From: an uncultured Rhodospirillales bacterium
GTDB taxonomy: Bacteria; Pseudomonadota; Alphaproteobacteria; Acetobacterales; Acetobacteraceae
Length of the DNA stretch: 11,626 nt
Assembly (NCBI GenBank): GCA_903928045.1
Contig: CAIYPH010000317.1
Coordinates: 1 to 11,626 of the forward strand
Direction: 5' to 3'
Positions 6,960 to 11,626 of the stretch are shown piece by piece. Below the pieces are notes generated by a model. That model ran no database searches and was not told the origin of the DNA. It saw only the letters and a program-made list of their open reading frames with translations. The first letter of the stretch is position 1; each line of letters begins with the position of its first letter. The position numbers and the translations under genes are program-made.

Positions 6960-7781
6960 ATGCTCGGCATTATCGCCGGCGGTGGGCCGCTGCCCGGGCG
7001 GGTCGCGGCGGCGGCGGCGGCGGCGGGGCGCGAGGTCTTCATTGTCGGCCTCGATGGCTTCGCCGAGCCGCGGGTCCTGGCACCCTATCCCCACGATTTT
7101 GCCCGCATCGGGGCGGCCGGCCGGATCATCGAGTTGCTGCGGGCGCGGGGCTGCCGGGAGATCGTGCTGATTGGCCCGGTGCGCCGGCCCTCGTTCTTCG
7201 ACCTGCGGCCGGATGGGTATGCGCTCAAGCTGATCGGCAGGGTTGGCCGCTCGGTGTTCAGCGGCGGGGATGACACGCTACTGGTCGCGGTGGTGAAAGT
7301 GCTGGGCGATGAGGGGTTCCGCGTCATCGGGGCGCATGAGGTAATGACACAGGCCCTGGCGCCGAGAGGGGTGCTCGGGCGAATTGTCCCCGACACCGCC
7401 GCGATGGGCGACATTGCCCGCGGCGTCGCCGTGGCGCGCGCATTGGGGGGCGTCGATGTCGGGCAGGGCTGCGTGGTGCAAGGCGGGCTGGTGCTGGCCG
7501 TCGAGGCGATCGAGGGGACGGATGCGATGCTGGCCCGCGCAGGGGCGTTGCGGCGGGGTGGGGCAGGCGGGGTGCTGGTGAAAATCGCCAAGCCCGGGCA
7601 GGAACGCCGGGCGGATCTGCCGACCATTGGCCCAGTGACCATCGCCAATGCCGCCGCCTCCGGCCTGCGCGGCGTGGCGTTCGAGGCTGGGGGCGCGCTA
7701 CTCACGGAGCGTGAGGCGAGTGTTGCAGCCGCCGACCGGGCTGGTGTTTTCCTGATCGGCATCGACCCCACGGAGTTCTGA
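6960..7781 (+). CDS. lpxI: UDP-2,3-diacylglucosamine pyrophosphatase LpxI
   Basis: LpxI hydrolyses UDP-2,3-diacylglucosamine to lipid X and UMP, replacing the unrelated LpxH in many alphaproteobacteria. The protein has 273 residues, the usual size. It opens with LGIIAGGGPLP (2-12), a glycine-rich loop typical of the N-terminal domain. The C-terminal DUF1009 domain contains QGGLVLAVEAIEGTDAM (174-190) and KPGQERRADLPTIG (211-224). Asp219 lies in the conserved DLP-TIG segment that includes the essential aspartate of the Caulobacter enzyme; the exact equivalence is inferred. The ATG at 6960 follows the lpxA stop by 11 nt, with CAGGG (6951-6955) upstream. Residues 16-22 are a run of seven alanines coded by identical GCG triplets. 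lpxB, which often follows, is not the next gene. Confidence 0.95.
   Translation: MLGIIAGGGPLPGRVAAAAAAAGREVFIVGLDGFAEPRVLAPYPHDFARIGAAGRIIELLRARGCREIVLIGPVRRPSFFDLRPDGYALKLIGRVGRSVFSGGDDTLLVAVVKVLGDEGFRVIGAHEVMTQALAPRGVLGRIVPDTAAMGDIARGVAVARALGGVDVGQGCVVQGGLVLAVEAIEGTDAMLARAGALRRGGAGGVLVKIAKPGQERRADLPTIGPVTIANAAASGLRGVAFEAGGALLTEREASVAAADRAGVFLIGIDPTEF
7005..7025 (+). repeat. (GCG)7 trinucleotide repeat inside lpxI
   Basis: Seven perfect in-frame GCG units encode Ala16-Ala22 in a predicted helix just after the N-terminal glycine loop. Slippage would add or remove single alanines without a frameshift. Confidence 0.9.
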
Positions 7782-7789
7782 GCCCCGGT

Positions 7790-7817
7790 TTGCGCACGCC
7801 GCGGAGGCGGCTATCCT
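7790..7817 (+). promoter_or_regulatory. Candidate promoter for the LLM oxidoreductase gene
   Basis: TTGCGC (7790-7795) and TATCCT (7812-7817) are 16 nt apart in the 60-nt gap after lpxI. The match to sigma-70 elements is moderate. If active, transcription would begin only about 17 nt before the start codon. The gene could therefore be expressed separately from the envelope cluster. No terminator is visible after lpxI, so read-through is also possible. Confidence 0.35.
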
Positions 7818-7841
7818 CTCACAAAACACGGAGGACGGCCC

Positions 7842-8693
7842 ATGCGCATCGGCGCGGCGATGTTTTTCACCGACTATTCCATGCGCCCAGGCGAGTTGGC
7901 CCGCGCCCTGGAGGAGCGCGGCTTCGACAGTGTGTGGTCGCCCGAGCACTCCCACATCCCGGTCTCGCGTGCCTCGGCCTTCCCCTCCGGCGGGGATTTA
8001 CCGAAGCAATATTATGACGTGATGGACCCCTTTGTGGCGCTGACCGCCGCTGCGGCGGCGACGACAACATTGAAGGTCGGCACCGGGGTCTGCCTCGTCG
8101 CCCAGCGCGACCCGATCCAGACTGCCAAGCTGGTCGCCTCGATCGACGTGATATCCGACGGGCGCTTATTGTTCGGCGTCGGCGACGGCTGGAATGCAGA
8201 GGAGATGGCCGATCACGGCACGCCCTTCGCCGCGCGACACAAAATCGCGCGGGAGCGCATTGAGGCGATGAAGGAGATCTGGACGCGATCCAAGGCCGAG
8301 TATCACGGGGAACACGTCAATTTCGGCCCCATGATGACCTGGCCAAAGCCGTCGCAGAAGCCATACCCGCCGATCCTGGTTGGCGGAGCCTTCCCCTATG
8401 GCGCGCGCCGGGCCATCCGCTACGGCAATGGCTGGATGCCGCATCGCAAACGGCCGACCTACCCGGATGTGGCGGCCTATATCCCGCAGTTCCGCGCGTT
8501 GGTGGAGGAAGCGGGGCGGGACCCGGCGGAGGTGCCCGTCAGTATATGGGGTGCGCCGGAAGACCTGGCGATTCTCGAGCGGGACCGTGCCTCGGGCGTC
8601 GAACGCATCATCGTCAGCCTGGCCAGCGGCAAGTCGGATGTCATCCTGCCGGAGTTGGACCGCTGGGCGGCACTGATTACGCGCCTGGGGTGA
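7842..8693 (+). CDS. LLM-class (luciferase-like) flavin/F420-dependent oxidoreductase, Rv2161c type
   Basis: This 283-residue protein is a TIM-barrel oxidoreductase of the bacterial luciferase superfamily. It looks like the subfamily named after mycobacterial Rv2161c (TIGR03619 type). Supporting segments are PEHSHIPVSR (34-43), VGTGVCLVAQRDPI (79-92), the core block DGRLLFGVGDGWN (106-118) followed by EEMADHG, and the late WPKPSQKPYPPILVGG (167-182). Family members are predicted to use coenzyme F420 or FMN for hydride transfer; substrates are mostly unknown. I cannot tell the cofactor from sequence, and no F420 biosynthesis gene is in the window. A strong ribosome site, GGAGGA (7830-7835), precedes the ATG by 6 nt. 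It follows lpxI on the same strand by 60 nt and converges with the next gene. A physiological link to lipid A is not evident. Confidence 0.88.
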   Translation: MRIGAAMFFTDYSMRPGELARALEERGFDSVWSPEHSHIPVSRASAFPSGGDLPKQYYDVMDPFVALTAAAAATTTLKVGTGVCLVAQRDPIQTAKLVASIDVISDGRLLFGVGDGWNAEEMADHGTPFAARHKIARERIEAMKEIWTRSKAEYHGEHVNFGPMMTWPKPSQKPYPPILVGGAFPYGARRAIRYGNGWMPHRKRPTYPDVAAYIPQFRALVEEAGRDPAEVPVSIWGAPEDLAILERDRASGVERIIVSLASGKSDVILPELDRWAALITRLG

Positions 8694-8714
8694 TGCCCGA
8701 CGGGCGGTGGCTGA

Positions 8715-8758
8715 GGAATGAAGCGCGTCCTGTTCGGCGATCAGCAGCGCTTCATTCC
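8715..8758. terminator. 12-bp perfect inverted repeat between convergent genes, probable bidirectional terminator
   Basis: GGAATGAAGCGC (8715-8726) is the exact reverse complement of GCGCTTCATTCC (8747-8758), with a 20-nt loop between. It lies wholly in the 83-nt gap between the ends of the oxidoreductase gene (stop at 8693) and the minus-strand membrane protein gene (stop at 8777-8779). That position suits a terminator shared by both strands. There is no T run on either side, so a canonical intrinsic terminator is not certain; an mRNA 3'-end stabilising hairpin or a protein site is the alternative. Confidence 0.5.
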
Positions 8759-8776
8759 GACGCTTCTGAAACGCGA

Positions 8777-9226
8777 TCAGGCTGAGCGGAACACCCGGCC
8801 GGAGAGGAACGGATAGATAAGACCGACGCCGACGCCGAAGCAGCCGTTGATGAGGATCGAACGGATCCAGTTGTTGATCACCCAGCCGCCGCCGATCGGC
8901 AGGCCCTTGATGGTCGGCACGACGAAGAAGCCGACCAGCACGGCGAGGAGGCCGAGCAGCAGCCCGGCGAGCCACAACGGGAGAGTGATTTTCGGAAACA
9001 GCAGGCCGAACACCACGCCATATAACCCGCCCCAGAAACACAGGTTCAGCAGCACCGGCACGCCGAAGGGGGGCACCGGGGCGAAGCGGTAGGGCGTGGC
9101 GGCGATTTCGAGCCCGGGAATGGCGAGCACATGCAGCAGGCCGAGCATCAACTGATGGAAGGTCAGCACCGACAGCGCGGCGGCGATGAAGCCGAGCACG
9201 GCGCGGGATAGCGGGTTGGCGGTCAT
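8777..9226 (-). CDS. Conserved small membrane protein with four helices, function unknown
   Basis: The product is 149 residues with four predicted membrane segments, about 8-36, 55-78, 82-105 and 119-141. I do not recognise a named family with confidence. Visible landmarks are LTFHQ in the first helix, a short polar stretch PYRFAPVPPFGVP (45-57), NLCFWGGLYG (61-70) opening the second helix, and GGGWVINNWIRS (112-123) before the last. Charged residues are rare, so it is an integral inner-membrane protein, and no catalytic motif is seen. The start at 9226 is chosen over a longer frame reaching 9289 because AGGAG lies 8 nt upstream of this ATG on the minus strand and the first helix begins directly after it. 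It converges with the LLM gene and diverges from the SH3-like protein gene. Confidence 0.8.
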   Translation of the reverse strand: MTANPLSRAVLGFIAAALSVLTFHQLMLGLLHVLAIPGLEIAATPYRFAPVPPFGVPVLLNLCFWGGLYGVVFGLLFPKITLPLWLAGLLLGLLAVLVGFFVVPTIKGLPIGGGWVINNWIRSILINGCFGVGVGLIYPFLSGRVFRSA

Positions 9227-9304
9227 CGGGGTCGCTCCTATTTCTTGGCTACGGCCAGCACACGGGCTTGTGTGAAGGACGGTCGGCACGGCACTTTGTT
9301 CCGC

Positions 9305-9326
9305 TATCGCCGGCGGGCTGGCGATA
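9305..9326. promoter_or_regulatory. Inverted repeat in divergent intergenic region, possible operator
   Basis: TATCGCC (9305-9311) and GGCGATA (9320-9326) are perfect reverse complements with an 8-nt spacer, a centre-to-centre distance of 15 bp, reasonable for a dimeric regulator. It lies in the 168-nt gap between two divergent genes and overlaps the first bases of a -10-like TACAAT (9325-9330) facing the + gene. No good -35 stands 16-18 nt before that hexamer. Nothing else notable is seen in the gap beyond a weak CACAC/GTGTG pair at 9259-9274. Confidence 0.35.
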
Positions 9327-9383
9327 CAATATGATGGCCCACTGGTAGATTGCCGTCAGCAGGTAAATGATGCGGCTCGCAGC

Positions 9384-9387
9384 GGAG
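9384..9387 (+). promoter_or_regulatory. Ribosome binding site favouring the TTG start at 9395
   Basis: GGAG here is 7 nt before TTG 9395. The in-frame GTG at 9389 would overlap this purine stretch, and the GTG at 9404 would be 16 nt away. TTG 9395 is therefore the best start. Confidence 0.5.
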
Positions 9388-9394
9388 AGTGCAA

Positions 9395-10129
9395 TTGGCT
9401 GATGTGACCGGGGAGGACGCCGAGCGTCTGGCGAACCGCCTGGCGATGATGGTCTCCGAGGAAGGCGAGGCGGCCAATGCCGGGCGCGCGGTGGCGCAGC
9501 TGGCGCGCCGCCTCGGACTGACGGGTGGTGAGTTAAAGGAGATGTTCCTTTATGGCGCGGTCGCCGGCGCACGGCCGGCTACCGCGAGTGCCGAGCAGGA
9601 GCGGCTCGAGCGCGAGCTCGCGGTGCTGCGCAAGAGCCTCCGTCTCATGGAAAGCAACTACCGGACGCTGGAGCACGAGCGGGACTCGCTGGTAACGCAG
9701 GTCGATGCCATGCGCAGCCGGGCGGCCGCGACGCGCAGTAGTTCGCAGTTCCGCACCATCCTGTTCGGCGTTGTCGCGCTGGCCTTGGCCGGCGCGGGGA
9801 CGATTGGCTGGTTGGTCACGGTGGCGGAGACCGCGAAGGGGCCGATGGCGACCGCGGGAACGGCGGTGCCGGGGCCGGCGACCGCGACGGCGCCGGCGAC
9901 CGCGCAACCCGATTATGGCCCGGTGGTGCGGCGGGTCGGCGTGGTGCGTGCGGCCCGTGCCGTTGCGTACCGACAGCCGGACCGGACAGCGCCGGCCATG
10001 GCGACATTGCAGCTTGGCATGCCCGTGGTCGTGCGGCGCACTTTCATGAGTGCGCAGGTGCCTTGGGCGGAGGTCGAGATTGGCAGCACCGTGGGTTACA
10101 TGATGACCGCGGACATCGACCTGTCCTGA
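9395..10129 (+). CDS. Single-pass membrane protein: helical N-domain, coiled coil, SH3-like C-domain; function unknown
   Basis: I do not recognise a named family. With the TTG start the protein has 244 residues. Residues 5-53 are a compact helical region (AERLANRL...EGEAANAGRAV...LGLTGGELKEMF) reminiscent of the small helical domains that begin DUF2786-type proteins; this resemblance is tentative. Residues 66-108 are strongly charged with heptad-like leucines (ERLERELAVLRKSLRLME), a likely coiled coil. One membrane helix spans 120-143 (FRTILFGVVALALAGAG onward). An Ala/Pro/Thr-rich linker (146-176) leads to 178-242, whose pattern VGVVRAARAVAYRQPD...LQLGMPVVVRR...PWAEVEIGSTVGYM resembles a bacterial SH3 domain, the type that often binds peptidoglycan. 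With no signal peptide, the N-terminus is probably cytoplasmic and the SH3-like part periplasmic. GTG 9389 is the alternative start. It converges with the dehydrogenase gene, 10 nt away. Confidence 0.75.
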   Translation: MADVTGEDAERLANRLAMMVSEEGEAANAGRAVAQLARRLGLTGGELKEMFLYGAVAGARPATASAEQERLERELAVLRKSLRLMESNYRTLEHERDSLVTQVDAMRSRAAATRSSSQFRTILFGVVALALAGAGTIGWLVTVAETAKGPMATAGTAVPGPATATAPATAQPDYGPVVRRVGVVRAARAVAYRQPDRTAPAMATLQLGMPVVVRRTFMSAQVPWAEVEIGSTVGYMMTADIDLS

Positions 10130-10139
10130 GCGCGCCGCC

Positions 10140-11168
10140 TCAGCTGTTGGGGCCCCGTTCCATCGAGATGGGCTGCCAGCGGGTGAGGGGGGTGCCATCG
10201 AGCACGGAGGGATTGACGCAGCTGGTCGGCCAGCGGCCCTGGGCGACGAGTGCGAGCTCGCGGGCGGCATGGCGGCGGCGGGCGTCGTCGGAGCGAGCGG
10301 AAGCAGAGGCGGTATGGGCGGAGAGCGTGACGTTGGCCATGCTCAGCAGCGGGTTGTTGTGGCCGGGCGGCTCAGTTTCCAGAACGTCGAGCGCGGCATG
10401 GGCGAGGCGGCCTTCCTGCAAAGCGCGGATCAGCGCCGACTCGTCGACGGTGCCGCCGCGGCCGGTGTTGACGAAAACAGCGGTTGGTTTGACGAGGGCG
10501 AAATGGCGATCGGTGAGCTTGTGGGTAACCGAGGCCGAGCCGGGCAGGTGCATGGAGATGAAGTCGGACTGGCTCATGACCTCCTCCAGCGTCGAGGGGA
10601 TGACGCCGTAAGGCGGCATCACCAGCTCCTCGATGAAGGGGTCGAACGCCAGCATGGTGAGACCGAAGGCGCGGGCGCGGGTGGCGACGGCGCGGGGGAT
10701 GTGGCCGAAGCCGATGAAACCGAGGGTCTGGCCTATGATACGGGGGATGCGCAGCAGTGCCGGGCGGCCCTCGCTCCAGCGGCCATCGCGGACCATGCGG
10801 TCCTGCTCGATGACACGGCGATGGGCGGCGAGCATGAGGGTCATCGCGTGTTCGGCGACCTCCTCGATGAAGACGTGTGCCACGTTGGTGACGGCGATGC
10901 CGGCGGCGGTGGCGGCCGCGACGTCGATGCGGTCAACGCCGACGCCCTCGCAGGCGATGTGGCGGCAGCGGGCGAGGGTTGCGATCATGGCGGCGTCGAC
11001 GTTGACGAAGCGAGGGTAGATGGCGTCGGCTTCCCGTGCCGCGACGGGGAAGTCGGCGGCGGGGACGATGATGAAATCGGCGCCCGTGTCACCCAGCGCC
11101 GCGTGCTCCTCGGTGAAGGGGTCCTCGACGCCGGGGGCGATGGGGGTGACGATACGGACTTTCGGCAT
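10140..11168 (-). CDS. D-isomer specific 2-hydroxyacid dehydrogenase, NAD-dependent
   Basis: The 342-residue protein belongs to the D-2-hydroxyacid dehydrogenase family (phosphoglycerate, glyoxylate or hydroxypyruvate reductases and CtBP-like proteins), which interconvert 2-oxo acids and D-2-hydroxy acids. The Rossmann domain is inserted at about 105-290: dinucleotide loop GFIGFGHIP (150-158), then Asp176 at the end of the next strand (LAFDP), which favours NAD over NADP. Catalytic residues are Arg237 (NTGRGG), Glu266 (DVLETEPPG) and His285 (LSAHTAS). CEGVGVDRID (73-82) is the usual substrate-loop region. The third glycine of the G-x-G-x-x-G loop is Pro158, which is unusual. Substrate cannot be assigned. 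The ATG at 11168 has a purine-rich AGGGGGAA upstream. The gene stands alone on the minus strand, divergent from rplK. Confidence 0.9.
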   Translation of the reverse strand: MPKVRIVTPIAPGVEDPFTEEHAALGDTGADFIIVPAADFPVAAREADAIYPRFVNVDAAMIATLARCRHIACEGVGVDRIDVAAATAAGIAVTNVAHVFIEEVAEHAMTLMLAAHRRVIEQDRMVRDGRWSEGRPALLRIPRIIGQTLGFIGFGHIPRAVATRARAFGLTMLAFDPFIEELVMPPYGVIPSTLEEVMSQSDFISMHLPGSASVTHKLTDRHFALVKPTAVFVNTGRGGTVDESALIRALQEGRLAHAALDVLETEPPGHNNPLLSMANVTLSAHTASASARSDDARRRHAARELALVAQGRWPTSCVNPSVLDGTPLTRWQPISMERGPNS

Positions 11169-11211
11169 GGCTGGGTTCCCCCTGGGGTGCTGCGATTCGT
11201 TGGCTCGGACT

Positions 11212-11240
11212 TTGACTCAGGGCGGGGAGTGGAGTAAGCC
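11212..11240 (+). promoter_or_regulatory. Candidate promoter for rplK operon
   Basis: TTGACT (11212-11217) is a near-consensus -35 and lies 17 nt before TAAGCC (11235-11240). The -10 is weak against TATAAT, but the spacing is ideal and the same TAAGC core appears before rseP. The predicted start near 11247 would give a leader of about 120 nt before rplK, where feedback by ribosomal protein L1 is known in E. coli. Confidence 0.5.
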
Positions 11241-11287
11241 CCGCCGCTCACTTGGAACGCGGGAGATTTCGCCGCCTCTTCTGCCAT

Positions 11288-11349
11288 GCGGTGGATCGGG
11301 GTGTCGGATCGGTTGCACCGCGGTCCCGCTGTTCACCGCCCCTCGGGGC
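11288..11349 (+). promoter_or_regulatory. Structured leader of rplK with competing pairings
   Basis: GCGGTG (11288-11293) can pair with CACCGC at 11316-11321 or with an identical CACCGC at 11334-11339. The second copy overlaps a small hairpin, GCCC (11338-11341) with GGGC (11346-11349), that ends just before the GGGA ribosome-site region (11353-11356). Mutually exclusive folds near the ribosome site are what an autoregulated ribosomal-protein leader would show, but this is read from complementarity only. Confidence 0.3.
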
Positions 11350-11365
11350 ATTGGGAAATGGGATT

Positions 11366-11626
11366 ATGGCGAAGAAAATCGTCGGTTACATCAAGCTGCA
11401 GATTCCTGCAGGCAAAGCCAACCCCTCGCCGCCGGTTGGCCCGGCGCTGGGCCAGCGCGGCCTCAACATCATGGCCTTCGTGAAGGAATTCAACGCCTTC
11501 ACCGCGCAGATGGAGCCGGGGATGCCGATCCCCGTGGTGATCACCGCGTTCGGTGACCGTACCTTCACCTTCATCACCAAGACGCCGCCGAACACCTACT
11601 TCCTCAAGAAGGCCGCCGGCATCACC
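11366..11626 (+). CDS. rplK: Ribosomal protein L11 (large subunit), 5' part
   Basis: The first 87 codons are present and the frame runs off the window end. The N-terminus [18 protein letters not shown] is characteristic of L11, followed by [18 protein letters not shown] (19-36), the conserved proline-rich hinge region of the N-terminal domain. L11 binds 23S rRNA at the GTPase-associated centre together with L10, and takes part in factor binding and the stringent response. The ATG at 11366 has GGGA (11353-11356) upstream; an out-of-frame ATG lies at 11358. rplA normally follows. Here the upstream neighbour is a divergent dehydrogenase, not nusG, so the gene must have its own promoter. Confidence 0.97.
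   Translation, partial: MAKKIVGYIKLQIPAGKANPSPPVGPALGQRGLNIMAFVKEFNAFTAQMEPGMPIPVVITAFGDRTFTFITKTPPNTYFLKKAAGIT

Noticed and set aside
8718..8816. 32-codon plus-strand frame beginning MKRVLFGDQQRF
   Set aside because: Its first codons are part of the inverted repeat and its end overlaps the convergent membrane protein gene; the purine stretch is too close to the ATG.
9227..9289. In-frame N-terminal extension of the four-helix membrane protein
   Set aside because: The internal ATG at 9226 has AGGAG 8 nt upstream and leads straight into the first helix; the extra 21 residues look like untranslated leader.
10269..11237. Plus-strand frame of 322 codons opposite the dehydrogenase gene
   Set aside because: Gly/Asp/Glu-rich antisense shadow; the minus-strand dehydrogenase has all catalytic residues.
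1..11626. Search for CRISPR arrays, insertion sequences, tRNA or prophage signs
   Set aside because: No regularly spaced direct repeats, transposase motifs, cloverleaf-like segments or attachment-site duplications were seen by eye.

Overview
The window is GC-rich DNA from a Gram-negative bacterium, most probably an alphaproteobacterium near Acetobacteraceae/Rhodospirillales. The reasons are the gene order rseP-bamA-skp-lpxD-fabZ-lpxA-lpxI, the use of LpxI rather than LpxH, and the strong GC bias with long antisense open frames. This placement is inference from sequence features alone.

Region 1 (1-7781, all + strand) is an envelope-biogenesis cluster. It opens with the probable 3' end of dxr (isoprenoid synthesis). 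Next come rseP (intramembrane site-2 protease), bamA (outer-membrane protein assembly), a Skp/OmpH-type periplasmic chaperone with an unusual proline-rich extension, lpxD, fabZ, lpxA and lpxI. FabZ works in fatty-acid elongation; LpxA, LpxD and LpxI carry out early lipid A steps that use hydroxyacyl-ACP precursors. BamA and Skp build the same outer membrane. From bamA onward the genes are packed with gaps of 0-11 nt or a 4-nt overlap, so they are probably one operon. lpxB, which often follows lpxI, is not in the next position.

Region 2 (7782-11168) is less conserved. It holds a luciferase-like (LLM class, Rv2161c-type) oxidoreductase on +, then a convergent small four-helix membrane protein on -, with a 12-bp perfect inverted repeat between their ends. 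A divergent + gene follows, encoding an unrecognised membrane protein with a helical N-terminus, coiled coil, one transmembrane helix and an SH3-like C-terminus. A convergent D-2-hydroxyacid dehydrogenase on - closes the region.

Region 3 (11169-11626) is a 197-nt divergent intergenic region with a good promoter candidate and a structured leader, then the first 87 codons of rplK (ribosomal protein L11), cut by the window end. nusG, commonly just upstream of rplK, is absent there.

I found no mobile element, CRISPR array, tRNA or rRNA. No gene-free stretch exceeds 200 nt. I do not see a convincing new multi-gene system. The best leads are the coiled-coil/SH3 membrane protein, the Skp extension, the inverted repeats in region 2 and the rplK leader.
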